Positions 34,784-44,637 of a stretch of DNA of 64,000 nucleotides are shown here, in pieces. Within the stretch, counting starts at the first letter, position 1. Each line of letters begins with the position of its first letter. Location: assembly GCF_900290285.1 (NCBI RefSeq), contig NZ_LT985754.1:903364-967363 (forward strand), written 5' to 3'. The notes under the pieces are model-generated. The model searched no databases. It was not told where the DNA came from and saw only the letters and a program-made list of their open reading frames with translations. The position numbers and the translations under genes are program-made. This stretch comes from Candidatus Centipeda massiliensis (GTDB lineage: Bacteria; Bacillota; Negativicutes; Selenomonadales; Selenomonadaceae).

Positions 34784-34804
34784 CCACCTCCTCAGCGGAG
34801 GTGG
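34784..34804 (+). other. Hairpin after ilvN
   Basis: Eight-base-pair stem CCACCTCC/GGAGGTGG with a 5-base loop. No T run follows (CGATTAAAATG), so it is at best a weak terminator or an mRNA 3'-end structure. The segment resembles a T-box GGTACCAC core but stands downstream of ilvN and lacks other T-box parts. Confidence 0.5.
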
Positions 34805-34846
34805 CGATTAAAATGTCTAAATTTTTGAAATAAAGGAGAACTTGTC

Positions 34847-35767
34847 ATGAATTTGAGAAAGTGGGGGCTTCTACTCCTGCCGGCTGCCTGTCTTGGGCTT
34901 CTCGGCTGCGGGCTGACAGGGGGCAATTCGGATCGCGTCATCTATGCGAATTATGATGACAGCGACGGATTCTGTGCGCAGATCAAGGATGCCTTTGCGG
35001 CGAAGGCAAAGGCGGACGGCATCGAGGTCGAGTTCCTCGACGCGAAGAACGATGGCAATATGCAGATCGACCAGCTCAACGAGGCGATCAGCAACGGCGC
35101 TGGGGCGATCATCCTGCTTGCCGCCGATGGATCGAGCATCGTGAAGACCATCGAAAAGGCGAACGATGCGGGCATTCCCATCATTACAGTCAACCGCAGT
35201 GTCGCGGGCGGAACGGTGCTGCGTGCATACTCCGACGACGTGGAGGCGGGGCGCATGCAGGGCGAGTACATGGCAACCCATCTGCCGCCGAATGCAAAGA
35301 TCGTCTACCTGCATGGGGAGGGAACGCAGGGCAGTGCTGTGGGACGCTGGGAGGGGTTCAAGGCGGCGTGTCTTGACAAGCGCCCCGACATACAGCTGCT
35401 TTCCTCTGTCGATGCGGGCTGGAGCAAGGCAGAGGCGTTGAAGACGATGATGCTCTGGATGAATATGTTCCCCGAGATCAATGGCGTCGTTGCCGGAAAT
35501 GATGAGATGGCGCTCGGTGCACTTGCTGCGCTGAAGGGTGCAAACCGCCTTAAGGGGTGCCTCATCTCGGGTGTGGATGCAAGTCCTGCGGGGCTTGCCG
35601 CCGTTGAGGCGGGCGAGATGGTGCAGACCGTCAAGCAGGATGCAAAGGCGCAGGGCGAGGGTGCGCTTACGCTCGCGGAGGGATTCCTGAAGGGGAATCC
35701 GCCCTCCGGCGATCTCGCCATTCCCTTTACATCCATAACAGCAGACAACGTTGCACAGGTGAAGTGA
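34847..35767 (+). CDS. Sugar-binding lipoprotein (ribose/galactose-type periplasmic binding protein)
   Basis: A 306-residue type I periplasmic-binding-protein fold. It has a lipoprotein signal with lipobox LLGC (Cys21), a DNA-free LacI/RbsB-like body ([58 protein letters not shown]). The fold binds sugars or autoinducer-like ligands. No ABC ATPase or permease genes are nearby; the next gene, 13 bases on, is a chemoreceptor, which suggests it presents a ligand for chemotaxis (inference). Confidence 0.9.
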   Translation: MNLRKWGLLLLPAACLGLLGCGLTGGNSDRVIYANYDDSDGFCAQIKDAFAAKAKADGIEVEFLDAKNDGNMQIDQLNEAISNGAGAIILLAADGSSIVKTIEKANDAGIPIITVNRSVAGGTVLRAYSDDVEAGRMQGEYMATHLPPNAKIVYLHGEGTQGSAVGRWEGFKAACLDKRPDIQLLSSVDAGWSKAEALKTMMLWMNMFPEINGVVAGNDEMALGALAALKGANRLKGCLISGVDASPAGLAAVEAGEMVQTVKQDAKAQGEGALTLAEGFLKGNPPSGDLAIPFTSITADNVAQVK

Positions 35768-35780
35768 GGAGGAGAGCGCG

Positions 35781-37505
35781 ATGAACATTCCATTCATTTC
35801 GGCGGACGCGATGAAGGACTATGCGGTGCGGACGAAAATATTCATCCTGTCCATTTCCCTGCTGGCAGCGATGCTCCTCATTGCCGTCGTAGGCATCTAC
35901 TCGAACTATCAGGCACAGCAGTCGCTGGATGATATGTATCATCACAATCTGATGTCGACGCAGTATTTGAATGATGCAAATACGCGGCTGCGGAAGATCA
36001 GCGTCAATGTTCCCTACCTCCTGCAGGAGGGCGTTCCGGCGGATAACCGCAAGATCCTCGTGGATGATGTGCTCGGCAATCTAAGCGGCATCCGCCACGA
36101 TATAGAGGAACTGAAGAAGATCGACACGAGCGAGCGCGCACAGGCGACGATCACGGAGCTCGACAAGAATCTGAGCATCGCCATAGATAAGGTCGGGGCG
36201 ATCAACAATATGGGGACGACGCCCGAGGATCGCATTGCGATCTTTGACAATATCGCCTCACTCACGGTGATCTCAAGCAATATGGCAGTACTCACGCCGG
36301 ACAACGTATTTCAGGGCAAGCAGGTCTTTGAGGCGAACAATGTGCGCTATCAGCGTACAATTTACAGCTTTGCCATCATCATCCTGATTGCGGTAGGCTT
36401 TGGCATGCTTGTGTCGCGGCGCATCGCGGACAATATCTCCGATCCGCTTGCCGCCTCCATCGGACATCTGAGTGCAGTTGCCTCCGGTGACCTCTCGCGT
36501 GAGATTCCGCGCGAACTCTCGGAGCGGCAGGATGAGATCGGTACGGTTGTCAAGGCACTCGGCAAGATGCAGGGCTTTATGAAGCAGGTGCACGAAGAGG
36601 CAGAGCAGACCGATGCGATGGTCGCGGAGCTTGAGCAGATGCTGCAGGGGCTCAACAACGATACGCAGGATATGTCTGCCGTGACCGAGGAGATGTCCGC
36701 CGGCATGGAGGAGACAGCGGCGTCCACATCGAGTGTCCAGCATCTCAGCGGTGAGCTGAATGACGGGATCAAGGGCGCGGCAGACGCAGCGCATGCGAGT
36801 GAGGAATATACGCGCGAGGTCGCGCAGCGTGCTGCCGATCTCCAGACGAGCATGGAGCAGTCGCGCCTGAACACGCGGAAGATCTACGGAGGAACGAAGT
36901 CCTCCGTGGAAGAGGCAATCGAGTCGGCGAAGGTCGTCGAGCAGATCGAGCAGCTCACACATGACATCGGAGAGATCGCCGAGCAGACGAACCTCCTCGC
37001 GCTCAACGCGAGCATTGAGGCGGCGCGTGCAGGCGAGGCGGGACGCGGATTTGCCGTGGTTGCGGGCGAGGTCGGAAAACTCGCCGAGCAGTCGCACGGA
37101 ACGGCGGAGAAGATCAAGGGACTCACGGGACAGGTCACGGGATCCGTGCAGGCACTCTCGGACGGCACATTCAAGCTGCTCAGCTTCATTGATGAGAATA
37201 TTCGCAGTGACTACGATCTGATGGACAAGACGGCGGTGCAGTACAAGGAGGACGCGGAGTACTTCCGCAAGAATGCTGCCGCGACCACCGCGCGCTCGCA
37301 GCAGCTCCTGAACTCTGTCAGTGAGATGAACGCGGCGATGGAGGGTATCCGCAACGCGACACACGAGGGCGCAGAGGGCAATACGCGCATCGCGGAGAAG
37401 GTTGTCTCCATGGCGGCAGAGTACGAGGACATCCTCACGAAGATCCAGAGCTTCAAGGAAGGGACGGCACGCCTCAAGAACCTTGTGGCGGCGTTCAAAG
37501 AATAA
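35781..37505 (+). CDS. Methyl-accepting chemotaxis protein
   Basis: A 574-residue chemoreceptor. It has a first membrane helix (about residues 22-42), a four-helix-bundle periplasmic sensor (about 43-190), a second helix (about 194-212), a HAMP domain and a long cytoplasmic coiled coil with the signalling tip [29 protein letters not shown]. The receptor probably works with the upstream binding lipoprotein and with CheW at the window start. No C-terminal CheR pentapeptide is present. Confidence 0.95.
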   Translation: MNIPFISADAMKDYAVRTKIFILSISLLAAMLLIAVVGIYSNYQAQQSLDDMYHHNLMSTQYLNDANTRLRKISVNVPYLLQEGVPADNRKILVDDVLGNLSGIRHDIEELKKIDTSERAQATITELDKNLSIAIDKVGAINNMGTTPEDRIAIFDNIASLTVISSNMAVLTPDNVFQGKQVFEANNVRYQRTIYSFAIIILIAVGFGMLVSRRIADNISDPLAASIGHLSAVASGDLSREIPRELSERQDEIGTVVKALGKMQGFMKQVHEEAEQTDAMVAELEQMLQGLNNDTQDMSAVTEEMSAGMEETAASTSSVQHLSGELNDGIKGAADAAHASEEYTREVAQRAADLQTSMEQSRLNTRKIYGGTKSSVEEAIESAKVVEQIEQLTHDIGEIAEQTNLLALNASIEAARAGEAGRGFAVVAGEVGKLAEQSHGTAEKIKGLTGQVTGSVQALSDGTFKLLSFIDENIRSDYDLMDKTAVQYKEDAEYFRKNAAATTARSQQLLNSVSEMNAAMEGIRNATHEGAEGNTRIAEKVVSMAAEYEDILTKIQSFKEGTARLKNLVAAFKE

Positions 37506-37555
37506 CCAAATCCAAAGCCTGCCCCGCCATAGCGCGGAAGAGGCGTCTTGAACGG

Positions 37556-37600
37556 GAGCATGAAGCATTTCGTCTTCATGCTCTTTGTTGTTTTTTTGAC
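37556..37600 (+). terminator. Intrinsic terminator after the chemoreceptor gene
   Basis: Ten-base-pair stem GAGCATGAAG/CTTCATGCTC with an 8-base loop, followed by TTTGTTGTTTTTTT. Confidence 0.9.
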
Positions 37601-37618
37601 TTTTTTACAAAATATCTA

Positions 37619-37647
37619 TTGACTTTTTGACTTAAAACGATTAGTAT
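37619..37647 (+). promoter_or_regulatory. Promoter of groES-groEL
   Basis: TTGACT at 37619-37624, 17-base spacer, TAGTAT at 37642-37647, directly upstream of the CIRCE operator. Confidence 0.65.
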
Positions 37648-37659
37648 AGACATCGTAAG

Positions 37660-37686
37660 TTAGCACTCAGCAAACGAGAGTGCTAA
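37660..37686 (+). promoter_or_regulatory. CIRCE operator (HrcA binding site)
   Basis: Perfect TTAGCACTC-N9-GAGTGCTAA inverted repeat. HrcA represses class I heat-shock operons through this element, so groES-groEL is under heat control. No hrcA gene lies in the window. Confidence 0.98.
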
Positions 37687-37726
37687 CACAATAAAAAGAT
37701 TTGTATGAAACTAGGAGGCAGATACC

Positions 37727-38008
37727 ATGATTAAGCCACTGGGCGAACGTGTTGTCATTGAAGTCGCGGAGAGCGATGTCACGACGGCGAGCGGCATTGT
37801 GCTCCCCGACACGGCGAAGGAAAAGCCGCAGAAGGGCAAGGTCGTTGCCGTTGGCACAGGAAAGCTGCTCGATAACGGCGAGCGTGCTGCGATGGAGGTC
37901 AAGGTCGGCGACGGCGTTGTCTTCTCGAAGTACTCCGGCTCTGAGATCAAGGTGGACGACAAGGACTACCTCATCGTTCGAGAGAGCGATATTCTGGCAA
38001 TCCTGTAA
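37727..38008 (+). CDS. groES: Co-chaperonin GroES
   Basis: The 93-residue lid of the GroEL chamber. It shows [12 protein letters not shown] at the start, the mobile-loop region [19 protein letters not shown] and the end [22 protein letters not shown]-controlled, 27 bases before groEL. Confidence 0.98.
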   Translation: MIKPLGERVVIEVAESDVTTASGIVLPDTAKEKPQKGKVVAVGTGKLLDNGERAAMEVKVGDGVVFSKYSGSEIKVDDKDYLIVRESDILAIL

Positions 38009-38011
38009 TAG

Positions 38012-39664
<1,653 letters not shown>

Positions 39665-39698
39665 GGCATACGTTCCACCGACTCTGTTTGTAAAAGTG

Positions 39699-39739
39699 AA
39701 CTCCCTTGTGAATTCTCATGAGGGAGTTTATACTTTTGG
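39699..39739 (+). terminator. Intrinsic terminator after groEL
   Basis: Eight-base-pair stem AACTCCCT/AGGGAGTT, inner pairing in the loop, then a T-rich stretch (TATACTTTT). Confidence 0.75.
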
Positions 39740-39780
39740 AACACCTTTGATAATCATTTCTGTTTAGGAGTGGGATTGTG

Positions 39781-40248
39781 ATGAAGATGAAGAAAATTGC
39801 AGCGGCAATGGCACTTGGCTGTCTGATGCTCAGCGCAACGGCGTTTGCGGAGGAAGCGCAGGATCGCACCGTACAGCAGTGCTTCCAGAAGGACGAACTC
39901 ATCGTTCTCGACAAGCAGGATGTTGCCGGAGGCAAGGGCACACTCCATGGGCTCTTCTCCTTTACGCGCGACATGGCGAAGCCGGAGCAGGCCATCAAGG
40001 AGATCGGATGGATGCGCCTCGATAAGGGGGCTTCCATCGGTCTGCACAAGCACGGCGTCAACGAGGATGCGTACATCATCATCTCGGGCGAGGGAATTTT
40101 CACGGATGGTGACGGCAATGAGACGGTTGTGCATGCGGGCGATATCACCATCGCGCGCGCCGGACAGTCCCACGCACTCCGGAACGAGAAGGATGAGCCG
40201 CTCATCTTCCTCGATGTGATCGCACAGAACGACGGCATGAAACAGTAA
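39781..40248 (+). CDS. Exported cupin-domain protein
   Basis: A ~155-residue protein with a clear signal peptide (AAAMALGCLMLSATAFAEE; cleavage after AFA) and one cupin barrel with GLHKHGVNEDAYIIISGEG (metal-binding His, His, Glu) and a second motif GQSHALRNEKDEP. Cupins of this size include isomerases, dioxygenases and binding proteins; no enzyme can be named. Start codons GTG 39778 and ATG 39781 or 39787 are all in frame after AGGAG at 39766. Monocistronic, with terminators on both sides. Confidence 0.85.
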   Translation: MKMKKIAAAMALGCLMLSATAFAEEAQDRTVQQCFQKDELIVLDKQDVAGGKGTLHGLFSFTRDMAKPEQAIKEIGWMRLDKGASIGLHKHGVNEDAYIIISGEGIFTDGDGNETVVHAGDITIARAGQSHALRNEKDEPLIFLDVIAQNDGMKQ

Positions 40249-40260
40249 GTGACATACAAA

Positions 40261-40299
40261 GGGGTACGTTTCCGAATTAGTGGAAACGTACCCCTTTTT
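40261..40299 (+). terminator. Intrinsic terminator after the cupin gene
   Basis: Thirteen-base-pair perfect stem GGGGTACGTTTCC/GGAAACGTACCCC with an 8-base loop and five T. Confidence 0.95.
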
Positions 40300-40332
40300 G
40301 CTGCGTGATCGACAAATTCGACCGAAGCGATA

Positions 40333-40361
40333 TTGTACGAATAGAAAGGCAGTGCTATACT
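40333..40361 (+). promoter_or_regulatory. Promoter of the SAF-domain oxidoreductase gene
   Basis: TTGTAC at 40333-40338, 17-base spacer, TATACT at 40356-40361. Confidence 0.8.
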
Positions 40362-40420
40362 GGATTGAGAGAAGCACAGAATTAGTTGATTCATCGCAAG
40401 GTGGACGAAAGGAGTTTTGC

Positions 40421-41743
40421 ATGCTGAATATGGACAAGAAACTTGCAAAGCGCGAGGAAGAGGGCAAGATCATCCGTACGGGCATTGTGGGCGTGGGGCA
40501 GATGGGGCGCGGCTTGGTCGCACAGATGGTGCTCATGAAGGGCATCATGCCCGCCATCGTTGCAGATCATACGATAGATAAGGTGTTAAAGGCGTTTCGC
40601 GGCGCGGGCATCAGCGACGAGGACATCGTCGTTGCCAATACGCTTTCGGAAGCGAACCGCGGCATGGAGCAGGGCAAATACGTCGCGACGGAGAACGACG
40701 CGTTCATCTCGCACGCGAACCTCGTCGAGGTCGCCATCGACGTGACGGGCGTGCCCGAGGTCGGCGTGAAGATCGCCATTGACGCGATGAACAACAAGAA
40801 GCACGTCGTCATGATGGATGTGGAGACGGATGTTGTCATCGGCAGCTACCTCAAGAAGCTCGGTGACAAGAATGGCGTGATCTATACCGGCTCTGCGGGC
40901 GACGAGCCGGGGGCTGTCATGGAACTCTACTCCTTCGCGCGCGCGATGGGGCTTGATGTCAAGGTCATCGGCAAGGGGAAGAACAACAAGATTGACTACG
41001 CATGCAATCCCGACACCGTCTTTGAAGAGGCGACGCGCCGCAAGATGAACCCGCGTATGCTCACCTCGTTCAAGGACGGTACAAAGACCATGGTCGAGAT
41101 GACGGCGATGTCGAACGCCACGGGCTTTGTCCCCGATGTGATCGGCGGACATGGTGTCAGCGGGTCGTCGGCAAATAGCTGTGCCGATCTCAATGCTGCA
41201 TTCCGTCTCAAGAAGGATGGCGGTATCCTGAATCGGCATGGCGTTGTCGAGTACGTCAACGGCATCGCGCCTGGTGTCTTTGTCACCGTCGCAAGCCCGA
41301 ATGAAGATGCCGCATACGTGATGGACTATCTCCAGATGGGACACGGTCCTCTTTGGACGCTGTACCGCCCCTATCACCTCTGCAACCTTGAGACACCGCT
41401 CAGCGTCGCAAAGATCGTCATCGACGGCGAGCCGACCATCATCCCGCTGGACGGTCCCGTCAGCGAGTGCATCACCGTTGCAAAGCGCGATCTGAAGGCG
41501 GGGGAGAACCTCGACGGCATCGGCGGCTACACCACCTACGCCTCGATTGCCACGGCAGAGGAGACCTACAAGAACGGTTACGTCGTCTACCCTCTCGTCA
41601 ACAAGAATGCACGCATGAAGTGCGACGTCCAGAAGGGCACCCTTCTCACCCTCGACATGGTCGACCTTGACACATCGACGCAGCTCTATCAGGTGCGCAA
41701 AGAGCAGGATCGGATGTATGACAATGGGTATGGGCTGAAGTAA
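40421..41743 (+). CDS. NAD(P)-dependent oxidoreductase, homoserine dehydrogenase-like with SAF domain
   Basis: A 440-residue protein with a Rossmann start TGIVGVGQMGRGLV, a dehydrogenase body resembling the homoserine dehydrogenase N-domain (VDVTGVPEVG-like, GDEPGAVMELY) and a C-terminal SAF-like part (KRDLKAGENLDGIGG). Homologues are typically annotated as NAD(P)-dependent oxidoreductase and often sit near carbohydrate genes; the substrate is not known to me. It has its own promoter and terminator, 0.9 kb before the sorbitol operon, with hicAB between, so a metabolic link to sorbitol is only possible. Confidence 0.85.
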   Translation: MLNMDKKLAKREEEGKIIRTGIVGVGQMGRGLVAQMVLMKGIMPAIVADHTIDKVLKAFRGAGISDEDIVVANTLSEANRGMEQGKYVATENDAFISHANLVEVAIDVTGVPEVGVKIAIDAMNNKKHVVMMDVETDVVIGSYLKKLGDKNGVIYTGSAGDEPGAVMELYSFARAMGLDVKVIGKGKNNKIDYACNPDTVFEEATRRKMNPRMLTSFKDGTKTMVEMTAMSNATGFVPDVIGGHGVSGSSANSCADLNAAFRLKKDGGILNRHGVVEYVNGIAPGVFVTVASPNEDAAYVMDYLQMGHGPLWTLYRPYHLCNLETPLSVAKIVIDGEPTIIPLDGPVSECITVAKRDLKAGENLDGIGGYTTYASIATAEETYKNGYVVYPLVNKNARMKCDVQKGTLLTLDMVDLDTSTQLYQVRKEQDRMYDNGYGLK

Positions 41744-41760
41744 GCGTGGAAATTGATAAA

Positions 41761-41798
41761 TGCGGCTCTGCAAAACAAAGATTTCGCAGAGCCGCATT
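41761..41798. terminator. Bidirectional terminator between convergent genes
   Basis: Eleven-base-pair stem TGCGGCTCTGC/GCAGAGCCGCA with T-rich flanks on both strands. It lies between the + strand oxidoreductase and the - strand hicB. Confidence 0.85.
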
Positions 41799-41806
41799 TA
41801 TGTTTT

Positions 41807-42184
41807 CTATCCAATTTTTTCGAGCAGTGCATCGTGCAATGTCTTGGAGAAGTTGATCCCCTGTGAGCGGGCGCGGTCATTCAGCCAGGCGGGGATAGTC
41901 AGTGTCTTTTTGACGGAGCGGCTTGCCTTTGCAAGGTTGATATTTGCGCGAATGAGTGTGGGATAGGAGGTCTCTTCTCTTGGAATGGACTGCATGGGGC
42001 GTGCTGCAGGGAGCTTGTCTCCGCGCGCGAGCGATTCTACAAGTTCGCAGGCAAGTGCCTCTGACGCATTTGTGAGTAGTTCATCCAGCGTGTCAGCGAA
42101 GGTCTGACAGCCGAGAAGGTCTGGAAACTCCGCCCAGAGTCCGTCAGGGTCTTCGTGTATGATAGCGGGATATATGTATTGCAT
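41807..42184 (-). CDS. hicB: HicB family antitoxin
   Basis: Antitoxin of a type II system. The 125-residue protein has the HicB partial RNase H-like fold at the start (YPAIIHEDPDGLWAEFPDLLGCQTFADTLDELLTNASEAL) and a C-terminal ribbon-helix-helix-type DNA-binding end (LTIPAWLNDRARSQGINFSKTLHDAL) that should bind its own promoter. Ribosome site AGGAGG. Encoded just after hicA on the - strand. Confidence 0.93.
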   Translation of the reverse strand: MQYIYPAIIHEDPDGLWAEFPDLLGCQTFADTLDELLTNASEALACELVESLARGDKLPAARPMQSIPREETSYPTLIRANINLAKASRSVKKTLTIPAWLNDRARSQGINFSKTLHDALLEKIG

Positions 42185-42196
42185 GGAAGCCTCCTA

Positions 42197-42373
42197 TTAT
42201 TTCAGACCGGTTCTTTTCAGTATTGCATTGAGAAGTCCGGACGGGATATCTTTGCCGTGAATCGGAATGATTTCCGTTGCATTTCCTTTGCGCAGCTTAT
42301 GATGACTGCCGTTGATGTGAACGACTTTCCATCCGTTTTGTAGGAGTAGTCTGAGCAGATCTTTATCTCTCAT
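42197..42373 (-). CDS. hicA: HicA family mRNA interferase toxin
   Basis: A 58-residue toxin that cleaves mRNA independently of ribosomes in known members. It shows the dsRBD-like fold start (LLRLLLQNGWKVVHING), the catalytic histidine in GSHHKLRKG, and IPIHGKDIPSGLLNAILKRTGL. Intact, with ribosome site AAAGGAGTG and a 12-base gap to hicB. Confidence 0.93.
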   Translation of the reverse strand: MRDKDLLRLLLQNGWKVVHINGSHHKLRKGNATEIIPIHGKDIPSGLLNAILKRTGLK

Positions 42374-42396
42374 GGAAACACTCCTTTCGTGAAATA

Positions 42397-42425
42397 ATTA
42401 TAACACGTATATACGTATCTATCAA
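42397..42425 (-). promoter_or_regulatory. hicAB promoter with palindromic operator
   Basis: On the - strand: TTGATA, 17-base spacer, TATAAT. The spacer contains the perfect palindrome ACGTATATACGT (42405-42416), a likely HicB binding site for autoregulation. Confidence 0.8.
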
Positions 42426-42493
42426 GTTTGAGAAATAAGCAGAGACTTGAAAGCAATCCTCTCCATGCAAATTGTCACGTATGAGATAATTAC

Positions 42494-42506
42494 TTCACAG
42501 AAGTGA
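42494..42506. promoter_or_regulatory. Candidate upstream SorC operator
   Basis: TTCACAGAAGTGA, a TTCAC/GTGA inverted repeat resembling the better box at 42627-42640. It is flanked by ATTGTCAC and GTGACAAT. Confidence 0.4.
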
Positions 42507-42527
42507 CAATAAAAACAAAAAATGACG

Positions 42528-42565
42528 AAAAACCGCTGTGAAACACCAAATTCACAGCGGTTTTT
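42528..42565. terminator. Bidirectional terminator upstream of the sorbitol operon
   Basis: Fifteen-base-pair perfect stem AAAAACCGCTGTGAA/TTCACAGCGGTTTTT with an 8-base loop and T runs on both strands. No gene reads into it from the left on the + strand, so it may insulate the operon or end a short leader transcript. Confidence 0.85.
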
Positions 42566-42566
42566 C

Positions 42567-42595
42567 TTGTCTTATTTTCGTATTCAAGTTATATT
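42567..42595 (+). promoter_or_regulatory. Promoter of the sorbitol operon
   Basis: TTGTCT at 42567-42572, 17-base spacer, TATATT at 42590-42595. Transcription would start about 25 bases before the operator at 42627. Confidence 0.7.
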
Positions 42596-42626
42596 CAGCT
42601 TGTCAGGACGACAAACGCGCGAATAC

Positions 42627-42640
42627 TTCACAAATGTGAA
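42627..42640. promoter_or_regulatory. Candidate operator of the SorC-type regulator
   Basis: Perfect inverted repeat TTCACA-AA-TGTGAA, extended to ATACTTCACA/TGTGAAAGTAT with one gap, between the promoter and the regulator gene. SorC/DeoR-type repressors bind such sites; the regulator assignment is inferred from position. Confidence 0.6.
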
Positions 42641-42667
42641 AGTATATTCTCCGAGGAGGAAAACAAT

Positions 42668-43606
42668 ATGCAGGCTGTGGATAAACGGATCCTAATCAAG
42701 GCAGCAAATCTCTACTATACAGATGGTTTGAAGCAGAGCGAGATCGCCGCACGCCTCGGTGTCGACCGCACGACAGTGAGCAAGTACCTTAAACGAGCAC
42801 TTGTGGCGGGCATTGTCCGCATCACCGTTGAGACGGACAGCAACGAGGAGCTTGAGAGTGCACTGGAACGTCGCTTCGGACTTCGAGAGGCATACGTCGT
42901 CGCCCACAGCATTGACCTTGAGCAGGTCAAGCGGCGTATGGCACAGGCAGGGCTGAGTCTCCTGAGACGTATTGTGACCGACGGGCAGACCATCGGTCTC
43001 GCGTGGGGGACGAGCATCCGCGAGCTGACGCGCTATGCGGCGGCAGAGCGCCTGCATCCCGTCGACGCGGACTTTGTTCCGCTCGACGGCGGTCCTGAGA
43101 GCGTCGATAGCGATCTCCATGTGAATACGCTCTGTTATGAGCTGGCAAACGCATTTGGCGGACGCAGCCACTACATCTACGCTCCGGCGATTGCGCGTAC
43201 GGCGGAGATTGCAGCGGCGATCCGACAGGATGTGAACTTCGAGCAGATCATGCAGTTCTGGGAGCGACTGGACATCGGCATCGTCGGCATCGGTGCACCT
43301 GTGAAGTCCTCGAACCTCGTCTGGATGGGCAGCTTCGGCAGAGAGGCGATTGAGAGTTTGCTGCGGGAGCGTGTGGTCGGCGAGATCTGCTCCATGTTCT
43401 ACGACATCCAAGGGAAACCCGTTACCACAGAGTTCCATGACCGCATCATCGCCGTTGAGCTCGAACGCCTCCGTGCACTCGACTACAGCATCGGCATGGC
43501 GGCATCACGCGAGAAGGTGCCTGCGATCCTCGGAGCACTGCGCGGACATTACATCAACGTCCTCATCACGGATGAGGAGACCGCAAAGATTCTTTTGAAT
43601 GAGTGA
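42668..43606 (+). CDS. SorC/DeoR family sugar-responsive transcriptional regulator
   Basis: A 312-residue regulator with an N-terminal helix-turn-helix (GLKQSEIAARLGVDRTTVSKYLKRA, about residues 20-44) and a C-terminal SorC sugar-phosphate-binding domain (QTIGLAWGTSIREL, FVPLDGGPE, IGIVGIGAP). It should sense sorbitol 6-phosphate or a related ligand and control the PTS genes behind it. Ribosome site GAGGAGG. It replaces the DeoR-type GutR of E. coli. Confidence 0.93.
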   Translation: MQAVDKRILIKAANLYYTDGLKQSEIAARLGVDRTTVSKYLKRALVAGIVRITVETDSNEELESALERRFGLREAYVVAHSIDLEQVKRRMAQAGLSLLRRIVTDGQTIGLAWGTSIRELTRYAAAERLHPVDADFVPLDGGPESVDSDLHVNTLCYELANAFGGRSHYIYAPAIARTAEIAAAIRQDVNFEQIMQFWERLDIGIVGIGAPVKSSNLVWMGSFGREAIESLLRERVVGEICSMFYDIQGKPVTTEFHDRIIAVELERLRALDYSIGMAASREKVPAILGALRGHYINVLITDEETAKILLNE

Positions 43607-43620
43607 AAGGAGCGATCACG

Positions 43621-44013
43621 ATGCTCTGGCTTGCTCTGATTGCCGTACTCATGTGGGTGCTCCAACTTGTCCTGAGCATCCTGCAGTTCCGACGCTTCGC
43701 GGCACATGTAAAGGAGATGCGCCGCGAGGGACGCGTCGCCATCGGCAAGGCGAAGGGACGCTTTGTCGCAGGTGCCATCGTCCTCTTCGTCATCGATCCT
43801 GCGCGCAACATCGTGCGCGGAGAGATCATGAAGGGCGTCACCGTATTCGCGGGCTTTCGTTCCTTTGATGATTTCACGGGCAGAAATCTGCTCGATCTCA
43901 CGGAGGCGGATGTCGCCTCCTACGACCGTCAGACGCGCCGCGCCGTACTCGGTGCACGCGAGGAGTACATCATCTATCAGGAGCAGGGGGAGACCCTTGC
44001 CACTCACGCCTAA
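43621..44013 (+). CDS. gutM: GutM family glucitol operon regulator
   Basis: GutM is a membrane-associated activator of the glucitol operon in E. coli. The ~130-residue protein has an N-terminal hydrophobic segment, a second hydrophobic stretch (GRFVAGAIVLFVIDPARNIVRGEIMKGVTVFAGF) and a polar tail. An ATG at 43603 overlaps sorC, but AAAGGAG at 43607-43613 points to the ATG at 43621. Confidence 0.9.
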   Translation: MLWLALIAVLMWVLQLVLSILQFRRFAAHVKEMRREGRVAIGKAKGRFVAGAIVLFVIDPARNIVRGEIMKGVTVFAGFRSFDDFTGRNLLDLTEADVASYDRQTRRAVLGAREEYIIYQEQGETLATHA

Positions 44014-44058
44014 GGAAATGCTGAATTTCTCATCTTCCATCTGAAAGGAGACCTATTC

Positions 44059-44613
44059 ATGGATACCTTGATTCTCTTTGCCGAGGGCTTCATCGGCATG
44101 TTCAACAAGGGCGGCGAAACCCTCATCGGCTGGGTTTCGGGCATCATCCCCACGCTCGTCTGCCTGCTCGTTGCGATGAATGCGATTGTGCTCTTCGTCG
44201 GCAACGAGCGCGTCGAGAAGTTCGCCCACCTCTGCGCGGGCAACCCCATCTCGCGCTACGTCGTCCTCCCGTTCATCGGCGTCTTCTTCCTCTGCAACCC
44301 GATGGCACTCTCGCTCGGCAAATTCCTGCCCGAGTACTACAAGCCCTCCTACTATGCGGCGGCATCCTCCGCATGCCACACGATGAATGGCATGTTCCCG
44401 CACGTCAACCCGGGCGAGATGTTTGTCTTCCTCGGCGTCGCGAACGGCATCACAACCCTTGGACTGCCGTACACCGATCTCGCACTGCGCTATCTGCTTG
44501 TCGGTCTCATCGTCAACTTCCTGCGCGGCTGGCTGACGGACTTTACAACGGCATACGTGCAGCGTCAGCAGGGCGTGCAGCTCAGCAAAGAACCCGCAGT
44601 TCTCAAGAGCTAA
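44059..44613 (+). CDS. srlA: PTS glucitol/sorbitol-specific EIIC component
   Basis: Membrane channel subunit of the sorbitol phosphotransferase system. The 184-residue protein has the SrlA pattern: [22 protein letters not shown] at the start, four to five hydrophobic helices and the conserved [22 protein letters not shown]. Ribosome site AAAGGAG. Confidence 0.95.
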   Translation: MDTLILFAEGFIGMFNKGGETLIGWVSGIIPTLVCLLVAMNAIVLFVGNERVEKFAHLCAGNPISRYVVLPFIGVFFLCNPMALSLGKFLPEYYKPSYYAAASSACHTMNGMFPHVNPGEMFVFLGVANGITTLGLPYTDLALRYLLVGLIVNFLRGWLTDFTTAYVQRQQGVQLSKEPAVLKS

Positions 44614-44637
44614 GGCAATCGGAGAGGAGAACATATC

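Noticed and set aside
34743-34846. T-box regulator near GGTACCAC
   Set aside because: It lies downstream of ilvN, lacks stem I and specifier features, and the next gene is not an amino-acid gene.
42528-42565. Small RNA ending at the terminator before the sorbitol promoter
   Set aside because: No promoter could be found between the hicAB promoter and this terminator on the + strand.
44014-44058. Further copy of the dispersed repeat (GGAAATGCTGAATTTC)
   Set aside because: Too many mismatches to separate from chance.
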